A DNA stretch of 64,000 nt from positions 229,353 to 293,352 of the forward strand of contig NZ_JAMTCF010000013.1 of NCBI RefSeq assembly GCF_024171695.1. Direction: 5' to 3'. A program made the position numbers and the translations under genes. Position 1 is the first letter of the stretch. Each line of letters starts with the position of its first letter. Below, in pieces: positions 46,586-53,884 of this stretch. The notes under the pieces are model-generated. The model searched no databases. It was not told the DNA's origin and worked only from the letters and a program-made list of their open reading frames with translations. This DNA is from Actinosynnema pretiosum (GTDB taxonomy: Bacteria; Actinomycetota; Actinomycetes; Mycobacteriales; Pseudonocardiaceae).

Positions 46586-47296
46586 GTGGCCGGACGGCCG
46601 TGGTTGGGGAGCGCGCCGTGGGAGGCGGTCGCGGCCGAGCTGCGGGCGCACGCGGCGGCCGGGCTGGGCGACCTGGTCACCGGGGACGTGGCGCGGCTCG
46701 CGATCGCCCGCGCCCTGGTGGTGGCGGGCGTCCCGGCGACGGGGTTGCGCGCCGGTCCCGAGCTGCGCGTGGAGCACGCGGGCCGGGCCGCCCTGATCGC
46801 TGTGGCGCTCCCGCCCGCCGGGGGCGCGTTCCAGGCCGAGGTGGAGCAGCGCCGCACCCGCCTGGCCGCCCGCGCGGGCGACGTGGACCGCCTGCTCGTG
46901 CTGATCGCCCCGGACCACCTGCGCGCCCGCCTCCACGGCGGCCACGACACGACCGCCGCGCTGCTCCCGTCACCGCTCCTGGGCCTGGAGGTGCGCCTGG
47001 TGGACCCGCACCCGGTCCCACGCCCGCAGCCCGCCCGGCGCGGCGCCCACGCGGGCGCGCGGGAGGAGATCCTGTCGGCCGTGGACGCCGTGCTGTCCCG
47101 CTCCGGCGGCACGACGTTCACCCTGGCCGAGGTGATCGTCGAGATGACCCGCAGGGGCACCGGTTACGCGGAGTCCACGATCCGCACGATGGTGACCTCC
47201 CACCTGTGCCGCAACGCCCCCGTCCACACCACGACCCCGCACGACGACCTGGAGCGGGTGGACCGGGGCCGCTACCGCCGAACCCGCCGCGCGTAA
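46586..47296 (+). CDS. hypothetical protein with C-terminal winged-helix-like domain (DUF7669-like)
   Basis: A 236-residue protein. GTG 46586 has GGAGGGG at a good distance; GTG 46571 is an alternative. The N-terminal 150 residues contain a RVEHAGRAALIAVALP strand and EVEQRRTRLAARAGDVDRLLVLIAPDHLRARL, suggestive of an alpha/beta, possibly nuclease-like fold, but no catalytic motif was confirmed. The C-terminal 75 residues (REEILSAVDAVLSRSG to ERVDRGRYRR) look like a winged helix, similar to a small domain catalogued as DUF7669 in actinobacterial proteins. Function unknown. Confidence 0.6.
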   Translation: MAGRPWLGSAPWEAVAAELRAHAAAGLGDLVTGDVARLAIARALVVAGVPATGLRAGPELRVEHAGRAALIAVALPPAGGAFQAEVEQRRTRLAARAGDVDRLLVLIAPDHLRARLHGGHDTTAALLPSPLLGLEVRLVDPHPVPRPQPARRGAHAGAREEILSAVDAVLSRSGGTTFTLAEVIVEMTRRGTGYAESTIRTMVTSHLCRNAPVHTTTPHDDLERVDRGRYRRTRRA

Positions 47297-47349
47297 TCAC
47301 CCCGCGCAACGGGTACCCCGTTCGGTGTAACCGACCAACGGAGGTCACC

Positions 47350-47760
47350 GTGTACCCGAACCTGTTCTACCCGTGGGCGTGGCGCGACCCGTCGTGGCTG
47401 CCCGTCGGCGACGCGAAGCCCGACACCGCCCCCGAGGCCCGCCCCGGCAGCCCGCTGGTGGGCTACTCGGTCGAGGCGACGGACGGCGGCATCGGCAAGG
47501 TCCACGAGGACGACGCGGAGGTCCCGGCGGACTGCCTGGTGGTCGACACCGGCCCCTGGATCTTCGGCCGCAAGGTGGTCCTGCCGATCGGCACCGTGGA
47601 GCGCGTGGACCACGAGGCGCGGACGGTCCACGTCGACCGCACGAAGGACCAGATCAAGGACGCCCCGGAGTTCACCGACGGCGCCGACCACGAGGACTAC
47701 CGCACCAGGACCGGCGACTACTACACCGAGAGCTACCGCCTCCTGCCGCCGATGCTCTGA
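47350..47760 (+). CDS. PRC-barrel domain protein
   Basis: The 136-residue protein starts at GTG 47350 with GGAGGT four bases upstream. It carries a PRC-barrel (LVGYSVEATDGGIGKVHED through VERVDHEARTVHVDRTKDQIK) with a 35-residue N-terminal extension rich in Trp/Pro and a Tyr-rich C-terminus. Many actinobacterial PRC-barrel proteins of this size are stress-associated, with unknown ligands. Confidence 0.85.
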   Translation: MYPNLFYPWAWRDPSWLPVGDAKPDTAPEARPGSPLVGYSVEATDGGIGKVHEDDAEVPADCLVVDTGPWIFGRKVVLPIGTVERVDHEARTVHVDRTKDQIKDAPEFTDGADHEDYRTRTGDYYTESYRLLPPML

Positions 47761-47766
47761 CCCGAG

Positions 47767-47799
47767 CGGCCCCGCGACCCGAACGCGGTCGCGGGGCCG
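47767..47799. terminator. 13-bp perfect hairpin
   Basis: 47767-47779 pairs perfectly with 47787-47799 (loop CGAACGC), between the convergent PRC-barrel gene and the frameshifted gene. Confidence 0.8.
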
Positions 47800-47805
47800 G
47801 GGTCG

Positions 47806-48456
47806 TCACCCGATGGCGTCCAGGACCTCGCGCGCCGCACGGCGCAGCCGCTCGTCTATCGCGACGCGCTCGACGGGGTCGCCCCCCCCCCCAAAAAAAA
47901 ACAGCGCACCTCCCCTCCGGACTGGATCACCTCGCCGCAGCAGGGCAGCCATCAACCGGGTCCGCCCGTCCCGGTCGTCACCGGGCACATCGCCGAGCAA
48001 CCCCACCGCCCAGCGAACGACCAGCTCCGGCTTCCGCGCGCCGGTCCAGAGCCGCGTCCACACCTCCAGGTCCGCCGAACCGAGGTGGTCGACGAACACG
48101 TCCACGTGCCGGGGGTCGCACCCACCGCGCCCGGTGCGCCGGGCCGCGAGCACTCCGGCGAACCGCACCGCCGGATCACCGGACCGCGCCAGTCCAAAGA
48201 GCCAGTCGAGCACCTCACCCGGCCACTCACCTCCCGGCGGACCGCAGCAGTTCCGCGACGGCGAACGGGATTCCGAGCCGCGCCGCCTTGTCGTGCTCCC
48301 GCTTCCACCGTCCCAGCAGCGCGGGCAGCACCGCACCGGTGTGCTCGCGCGCCTGCGCCAGCGAATGCAGGACCTTCCCCCGCACCAGGTGGGCAGCGCC
48401 TCGGACGCGGCGGACACGATCCCCGGACCGTTGAGCTGTGCAGCGATCTCGCCCAC
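47806..48456 (-). pseudogene. frameshifted helical-repeat (HEAT-like) protein gene
   Basis: One frame runs from GTG 48456 to the stop at 47806, but protein-like sequence changes frame inside it. The start (MGEIAAQLNGPGIVSAASEAL) and the C-terminal half (GEWPGEVLDWLFGLARSGDPA onward) are in one frame, while the middle (HLVRGKVLHSLAQAREHTG through FAVAELLRSA, about 48390-48235) reads in another. Two compensating indels, near 48390 and 48240, explain this. The reconstructed protein looks like a HEAT-type helical repeat. A C11A9 tract near the 3' end encodes FFFGGGG inside an otherwise normal helix. Either the gene is decaying or the sequence carries errors. Confidence 0.6.
47882..47901 (+). repeat. 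C11-A9 double homopolymer tract
   Basis: Eleven C followed by nine A on the plus strand, within the 3' part of the frameshifted gene. Nothing comparable was noticed elsewhere in the window. It is a candidate slippage site or an assembly artefact. Confidence 0.95.
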
Positions 48457-48590
48457 GTGTCAGGGATCGCCCTCGATCCAAAAGGCGCAGGACGCCGAGC
48501 GATGACGGGTAGGGACACGTCAGCGTCACCGGTCGAACACGGCTGCCAGCCGAACGGGTGTCACCGACAAGAGCAAGCGCCAGCCCCTTC

Positions 48591-48605
48591 CTGTCTAAGT
48601 GACAG
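48591..48605. promoter_or_regulatory. inverted repeat CTGTCTAAGTGACAG before the Nudix operon
   Basis: CTGTC and GACAG half-sites flank a 5-bp centre. A second palindrome, AAGCTAGCTT, follows at 48607-48616. Both lie within 33 bp of ATG 48624, which has no ribosome binding site, so the mRNA may be leaderless with TAAGCT (48606-48611) as -10. The repeats are plausible operators for the winged-helix Nudix protein encoded first. Confidence 0.45.
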
Positions 48606-48623
48606 TAAGCTAGCTTGAACGCC

Positions 48624-49352
48624 ATGCCCGACGAGTCCTGGTCGCCACCGGCCATCCCCATAGCAGTCGACCTCGTGATCCTGACGCTGCGCAACGCGCG
48701 GCTGCACGTCCTCCTGGTGGAACGCGGTGTCACCCCCCACCTGGGCGAACTGGCTCTCCCCGGCGGCTTCCTCAACCACACCGACGAGGACCTCCGCGCG
48801 GCGGCGGAGCGCGAGCTGCAGGAGGAAGCCGACCTGGACGCTTCCCGGCTGCACTTGGAGCAGTTGGGTATCTACGGCGCCCCCGACCGGGACCCGCGCG
48901 GGCGGATCGTCACCGTGGCCTACCTGGCGATCGCTCCCGGACTGCCAGACCCCGTCGCGGGCAGTGACGCGGCGAACGCCTCGTGGGAATCGGTGGACGA
49001 CGTCCTGGCCGGTCGGCGGACCCTCGCCTTCGATCACGGGCAGATCGTGGCCGACGGGGTGGCGCGCGCCCGCACCAAGCTGGAGCACACGGCACTCGCC
49101 ACCGCGTTCTGCGGCGCCACCTTCACCATCGCGGAACTCCAGGAGGTCTACGAGGCGGTGTGGGGAGTACGACTGGACCAGCGGAACTTCTACCGGAAGG
49201 TCCAGCGGTCGAAGGGCTTCATCATCCCCGCAGGCGCAGATCGCCGGGTGACGAAGGGCAGACCGGCGCGCTTGTTCCAGCCGGGCCCGGTCACCGCCCT
49301 GTACCCGCCGCTCGTGCAGCCGGGGACGCCGGGTTCCGGGGAGGACTGGTGA
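48624..49352 (+). CDS. NrtR-like Nudix-domain protein with C-terminal winged helix
   Basis: The 242-residue protein has a Nudix domain (about 10-150) with box residues GGFL and REL-x-EE at 63-68; the loop is one residue longer than the canonical spacing and the final Gly is replaced (EEADL). Residues 155-225 form a winged helix (FTIAELQEVYEAVWGVRLDQRNFYRKV). This is the architecture of NrtR regulators, in which the Nudix domain senses ADP-ribose or related nucleotides. ATG 48624 lacks a Shine-Dalgarno sequence. Its stop overlaps the next start (GTGA), linking it to the nucleosidase. It may repress its own operon and sense a nucleotide made or consumed by the effector. Confidence 0.87.
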   Translation: MPDESWSPPAIPIAVDLVILTLRNARLHVLLVERGVTPHLGELALPGGFLNHTDEDLRAAAERELQEEADLDASRLHLEQLGIYGAPDRDPRGRIVTVAYLAIAPGLPDPVAGSDAANASWESVDDVLAGRRTLAFDHGQIVADGVARARTKLEHTALATAFCGATFTIAELQEVYEAVWGVRLDQRNFYRKVQRSKGFIIPAGADRRVTKGRPARLFQPGPVTALYPPLVQPGTPGSGEDW

Positions 49353-50497
49353 GCGACGGCCCGGTGGTGGTGCTCACCGCCTTCAACCTGGAGTACGAGG
49401 CCGTGCGGCAGAGGCTTGCTGACCACAGGACGCGTCTGCACCAGCGGGGCACCCGCTTCGAGGAGTGCCGGACGCCCCGCACCGGTTCCCGCGTGGTGCT
49501 CGGGATGACCGGCAAGGGGAACCACCCGGCGGCGGTCATCGCCGAGCGCGCCATTCAGCACTTCTCCCCCAAGGCGGTGTTCTTCGTCGGTGTGGCGGGC
49601 GCGCTGTGGGACACGACCGCGCTCGGGGACGTCGTCGTGGCGACGCACGTCTACGCCTACCACGGGAGCACCAGCGAGGACGCGGGGACCAAGGCACGCC
49701 CTCGCGTGTGGGAGGCGGCGCACGGGATCACCCAGTTGGCCGCGCACCTGAGCCGGACAGGCGGGTGGGCGGACGCCCCGCCGCAGGGCGCGAGGTCCCC
49801 GAGGGTCCACTTCGGAGCGATCGCGGCGGGAGAGGTGGTGCAGAACTCGCGGCTCTCCCACGAGGCTCGCTGGATCAGGGAGCACTACAACGACGCGCTG
49901 GCCATCGAGATGGAAGCTGCCGGGGTGGCCCAGGCGGGGCACCTGAACGGTTCGCCGGTGGCGATCGTGCGGGGCATCAGCGATCGGGCGGACGGGACCA
50001 AGGGGTCCGACAGCGACGGGACTTGGCAGCCGAGGGCGGCTGCGAACGCTGCGGCGTTCGCGGTCAGGCTCGCCGAGGAGATGACCGAGGAACAGGAGAA
50101 GGCCGTGATGCGCAAGCGCAGGGACGCGGGAACAGGCACCACCGTCAACAACTTCGCCTCGGGACAGGTGGGCATCCAGGCGGCGAACGTCACCGGCAGC
50201 ACGGTCGTGCTGTTGAACAGCGCGCCTGCGATGAGCACGCCGAAGTTGGCGGACGAGCTCTCCTCCTTCAGCCTGCGCCTGCGCGGCGCGCACGCGGCAG
50301 GCGATCTGGACACCGGCACCTACGAGGCCGCCAAGGCGGAGCTCGAAGCCGCCACCGAGGCCTTGGGGACTGGCGCACCCGAGCGGGAACCCGGTTTCGT
50401 GCTGGCGCTCAAGCGGTTGCACGGGCTGGTCTCCGACGTGACGGACCTGGCGACGAGGGTCGTCGCCCTGATCGCCGCCGCGAAGGGGCTGTCGTGA
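49349..50497 (+). CDS. nucleosidase (PNP/MTAN superfamily) with RHIM-like motif and helical tail
   Basis: The 382-residue protein starts at GTG 49349 (GTGA overlap). Residues 1-245 are a nucleoside phosphorylase/nucleosidase domain: VVVLTAFNLEYEAV (E15), GVAGAL at 81-86, EMEAAGVA with E189, and ISDRAD with D212, corresponding to MTAN catalytic positions, so activity is likely. Residues 264-290 hold VNNFASGQVGIQAANVTGST, with an IQAA core at 276-279, resembling BASS3/RHIM-type amyloid motifs. A helical region (about 298-382) follows. Nucleosidases of this fold are immune effectors elsewhere, for example the ATP nucleosidase of Detocs. The same type of motif begins the next protein. Substrate unknown. 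Confidence 0.82.
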   Translation: MSDGPVVVLTAFNLEYEAVRQRLADHRTRLHQRGTRFEECRTPRTGSRVVLGMTGKGNHPAAVIAERAIQHFSPKAVFFVGVAGALWDTTALGDVVVATHVYAYHGSTSEDAGTKARPRVWEAAHGITQLAAHLSRTGGWADAPPQGARSPRVHFGAIAAGEVVQNSRLSHEARWIREHYNDALAIEMEAAGVAQAGHLNGSPVAIVRGISDRADGTKGSDSDGTWQPRAAANAAAFAVRLAEEMTEEQEKAVMRKRRDAGTGTTVNNFASGQVGIQAANVTGSTVVLLNSAPAMSTPKLADELSSFSLRLRGAHAAGDLDTGTYEAAKAELEAATEALGTGAPEREPGFVLALKRLHGLVSDVTDLATRVVALIAAAKGLS

Positions 50498-52524
50498 CCA
50501 CGACGGGCGGTGCCGGTACGGGCGGGGACGGCGCGGCGCAGGGCACGGGCAAGAACGGCACCAACACGGTGAACACCGCCGCGAGCGGCGCGAACGTGGG
50601 CATCCAGGCCGAGCACGTGCACAACTCCACCGTCTACCAGGTGCTCCCCGACGCCCCGCCGAGCCGGAAGTACGAGGTGGGCGTGCGCTTCCTGGACGAC
50701 GGGGTGCCCAGCCGGGCCCGCGACCTCATCGGCGAAGCCATGGCGCACGGGCACGAGAGCGCCGAGGTGCGCTTCCACTGGGTCCTGGCGATGCTGAGCA
50801 AGCGGTCCTACCGGGACCTCACCCCGGCGGAACGAGCCCAGCTCAACCGGGCGTCGATCATGCGCGACTACCCGGAGGACGAGTGGCAGCGCGCGTTGGA
50901 GGCGATCTGCGACCTGCTGGACTGCCTTGAGGGCTCCGAAGACCGCACGGACCCCGAACTCGCGCTCGAGAAGCTGCTGGCACTCGACCCGCGCCAACGC
51001 GACAAGGTCATCCAGCACCTGGACCTGGTCCTGACCGGCGGTATGAGGGACGCGGTGTGGGCGCGGACCCGCCAGTGGGCCGAGCGGACCAAGGACAGCG
51101 GGGATCGGATGAACCGGGTGTGGGCCTACTTCCACCCGGAGCCCGCCGAGCCGAGGGCCTTGCGCCCGGAGCCCGACCGCAGCACCACCCGCGGTCTGCT
51201 CACCGCGTTCCTCTGCTCGTGCACGGCAGCCGCCGCGTTCGGGTACCTGGGTTGGTTGCTGCTCGCGCGTCCCGGTCCACTCCCGGTCCTCGCGTTCCTC
51301 GTCACGCTCGTCGCGGCCGGGATCGGTGGGCGCACCGCGTTGGAGTGGCACTGCGACGCGGAGCGGTCGAGGCTCGAGCGGAACGCGCGCATCAGCCGGA
51401 GGCGAGCAGACCTCGGCGGCGCTGACAAGTCGTTCAGGAAGGTGCACCACGACTTCGCGCATTACTTCAACAAGTACGTCCCGGCCGGGACGGATCGGGC
51501 GCCCTGGATGGCGGAGACGGTCGACATCCGCAACGCGCTGCGCGACGAAGTCGCAGCCCTGTACTCGGTGAAGGAGATCAACGGTGACCGGGTGGGCTGG
51601 TTGATCCGGCACTTGGTCGGCAAGACCAGGAAGGACTGGGAGCGGGGCGTGATCCAGGCGAACCGCGAACGGCATCGGACCACGTCCGCTTTGAAGATCA
51701 CGTGCGTGCTCTCGCTGACGGTGGCCTTGTCGGCTGCGGCGGGCGTCGTGGCCGCGGCGGTGGAGGTCGACGTGGTTCGAGCGGTGGCGGCGACTGCGGT
51801 CGCCTTGGTCAGCGGCCGGATCGCGGTCCCGCGCTGGCGGCTCGCCATCAGCGAGCGCCGCCGCTTGGCGGAGGCGGCGCGGGTGTACGCCGAAACGCTG
51901 GCCGAACGCGAGGAGGCCCATCAGCGGTGGCGGAACAGGTTGCACTCCACCAGGCCGTCCGAGCAGGAAATGGAGACCTGGCTGAACTGCGACAAGGCGC
52001 TGGCGCTCGACGAGGCGCTGCGCCACTACCGGTTGGCGTGGCGCGACATCATCGCCCACGCCCTGCTGCAGACGCCTGCGAGGAGGTACAAGCGGGCGCG
52101 GGTCAAGGGCGGACCGTGGCGCTACTCGACGTACGACATCCGCCTCTTCCTCATCACGCACGACGGGGTGCGGGAGGTGAGCACCGAGCTGCACTTCGAG
52201 CGGGCCGTGCGCAACGGGCAGCAGCGCAACAACTTCCGCTTCGACGCGGTCTCCTCAGTCCACGTGGACAAGACCGACGACCTGGGGCACACCCTGGAGC
52301 TGACCCTGATGAACGGCCCGACCAGGGACATCCGCGTCACGGACCCCGAGCGGGCGCAGCCGGACTCGGAGGAGAGCCCCGAGTCGCTCGCCCAGATGAA
52401 CCTGGACGCGGCCGGGTTCGTGCACACGCTCCACATCCTGGAGGGAATCGCTGCCGAGGGGAAGGGGTGGATCGACCGGGACCCCTATTCCGCAGGGCTC
52501 CAGACGGCGTTGGCGTCCGGCTGA
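50494..52524 (+). CDS. four-TM membrane protein with N-terminal RHIM-like motif
   Basis: The 676-residue protein starts at GTG 50494, overlapping the nucleosidase stop (GTGA). A Gly-rich leader (1-23) is followed by NTVNTAASGANVGIQAEHVH with an IQAE core (37-40), matching the motif in the nucleosidase. Residues 57-215 are helical, possibly TPR-like. Two TM hairpins lie at about 235-279 and 401-445, separated by a 120-residue cytosolic segment; a C-terminal beta-rich domain (about 540-660, containing YSTYDIRLFLITHDG and FRFDAVSSVHVDKTDD) ends the protein. No enzymatic motif was seen. It could be a membrane sensor or scaffold recruiting the nucleosidase through motif pairing. I do not recognise the family. 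Confidence 0.75.
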   Translation: MTTTGGAGTGGDGAAQGTGKNGTNTVNTAASGANVGIQAEHVHNSTVYQVLPDAPPSRKYEVGVRFLDDGVPSRARDLIGEAMAHGHESAEVRFHWVLAMLSKRSYRDLTPAERAQLNRASIMRDYPEDEWQRALEAICDLLDCLEGSEDRTDPELALEKLLALDPRQRDKVIQHLDLVLTGGMRDAVWARTRQWAERTKDSGDRMNRVWAYFHPEPAEPRALRPEPDRSTTRGLLTAFLCSCTAAAAFGYLGWLLLARPGPLPVLAFLVTLVAAGIGGRTALEWHCDAERSRLERNARISRRRADLGGADKSFRKVHHDFAHYFNKYVPAGTDRAPWMAETVDIRNALRDEVAALYSVKEINGDRVGWLIRHLVGKTRKDWERGVIQANRERHRTTSALKITCVLSLTVALSAAAGVVAAAVEVDVVRAVAATAVALVSGRIAVPRWRLAISERRRLAEAARVYAETLAEREEAHQRWRNRLHSTRPSEQEMETWLNCDKALALDEALRHYRLAWRDIIAHALLQTPARRYKRARVKGGPWRYSTYDIRLFLITHDGVREVSTELHFERAVRNGQQRNNFRFDAVSSVHVDKTDDLGHTLELTLMNGPTRDIRVTDPERAQPDSEESPESLAQMNLDAAGFVHTLHILEGIAAEGKGWIDRDPYSAGLQTALASG

Positions 52525-52540
52525 TGCCCTCGAACACACC

Positions 52541-52570
52541 GGAGGGGGCGACCGCATCGGCCGCCCCTCC
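52541..52570. terminator. hairpin after the Nudix-nucleosidase operon
   Basis: GGAGGGG pairs with CCCCTCC (ends 52570) with additional CG pairs inside, 17 bp after the operon stop and 12 bp before the end of the convergent narK. Confidence 0.65.
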
Positions 52571-52581
52571 ACACCTCCGCC

Positions 52582-53775
52582 TCACACCACCTGCGGGCTC
52601 CGCGACAACGACCGCACCACCAGCACCGTCGCCGCCGCGGCGACCGCCAGCAGCGCCAACCCGCCGCCGTACGACCCGTACGACCCGTACAGCGCCCCCA
52701 TGATCAGCGGCGGCACGAACCCGCCCAGCCCGCCGGCCGCGCCGACGATGCCCGTCACCGAGCCGACCTGGTCCGCCGGGGCCATGATCGCCACGAGGGC
52801 GAACGTCGCGCCGCTGCCCGCGCCGAGCGCGACCGCCAGCACCAGGAACGCCGCCGTCCCCATCGGCATCAGCATCGGCGTGAACGCCTGCACGACCGCC
52901 GCCGCGACGACCGCCACCAGCGTGATGTTGAGGACCTTCGCGGGCGCCACCCGGTCCGACAGCCAGCCGCCCAGCGGGCGGGCGATCACCGCCAGCACCA
53001 CGAAACCGGCCATCCGGTTGGCCGCGTCGGCCTGGGTCAGCTCGTAGCTCGTCTTCAGGTACGTGGGCAGGTAGACCGACATCGCCACGTAACCGCCGAA
53101 CGACAGCGCGTAGATGCCCGACGCCTGCCAGGTGATCGGCAGCTTCGCCGCGGCCAGGAGCCGGTGCGCCGCCGAACCGGTCGGCTTGGCGCGGCCGGGG
53201 GCCTCGCGGATCAGCAGGTAGGAGGCGACCGCGTACACCGCGAGCACGATCGCGGTGACGACGAACGGCGCGGTCTTGCCCGCCGCCGTGACCAGCGGCA
53301 CGGTGGTCAGCGCGCTGAACGCGGTGCCGCCCATGCCGATGCCGAACAGGCCGAGCGCGGTGCCGCGCCGCTCCGGCGGGAACCAGGCGTTGACCGTGGG
53401 CACGCCGACGGCGAACGCGCTGCCGCCGATGCCGAGGAAGAAGCCGCCGACGAGCAGCCCGGTCAGCGAGTACTGCCCGCTGAAGCCCAGGTAGAGCACG
53501 GGGACGATGGTCGCGGCGGACACCGCCGGGAACATGATCCGGCCGCCGAAGCGGTCCGTGAGCACACCGGCCGCGATGCGACCGACCGAGCCGACGATCA
53601 CCGGGACCGCCACCAGCAGCGCCTGCTGGAAGGAGGTGAGACCGAGCTCCTCGCGGTACAGGGGTCCCAACGGGCTGAGCAGCGCCCAGGCCCAGAAGTT
53701 CACCGCGAATCCGAGGGCGGCCATGACCAGGACCACCCAGCGGGTGCGGTCGTGAGCAGAGTCCGATCCAGTCAT
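52582..53775 (-). CDS. narK: nitrate/nitrite MFS transporter NarK
   Basis: The 397-residue transporter starts at ATG 53775; the longer frame to 53928 is noncoding. It has about 12 TM helices and nitrate/nitrite porter motifs including GIGGSAFAVGVPTVNAWFPP and GAGSGATFALVAIMAP, where conserved glycines and Arg residues line the nitrate path. It is divergent from narG, so nitrate uptake and respiration are likely co-regulated from the 109-bp gap. Confidence 0.92.
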   Translation of the reverse strand: MTGSDSAHDRTRWVVLVMAALGFAVNFWAWALLSPLGPLYREELGLTSFQQALLVAVPVIVGSVGRIAAGVLTDRFGGRIMFPAVSAATIVPVLYLGFSGQYSLTGLLVGGFFLGIGGSAFAVGVPTVNAWFPPERRGTALGLFGIGMGGTAFSALTTVPLVTAAGKTAPFVVTAIVLAVYAVASYLLIREAPGRAKPTGSAAHRLLAAAKLPITWQASGIYALSFGGYVAMSVYLPTYLKTSYELTQADAANRMAGFVVLAVIARPLGGWLSDRVAPAKVLNITLVAVVAAAVVQAFTPMLMPMGTAAFLVLAVALGAGSGATFALVAIMAPADQVGSVTGIVGAAGGLGGFVPPLIMGALYGSYGSYGGGLALLAVAAAATVLVVRSLSRSPQVV

Positions 53776-53884
53776 ACCCGGAACACTGCGCCCGGCCCGG
53801 TGTGCGCGGTAAGTGAGCAACTGCCGTGTCGGGAAAGGACTTAGGTCCCTCCAAACGGAGCAACCCGCGCGGTGCACTAGGTGC

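Noticed and set aside
48607..48616. AAGCTAGCTT palindrome as an independent operator
   Set aside because: Short and self-complementary by chance is possible; noted only as part of the Nudix promoter region.
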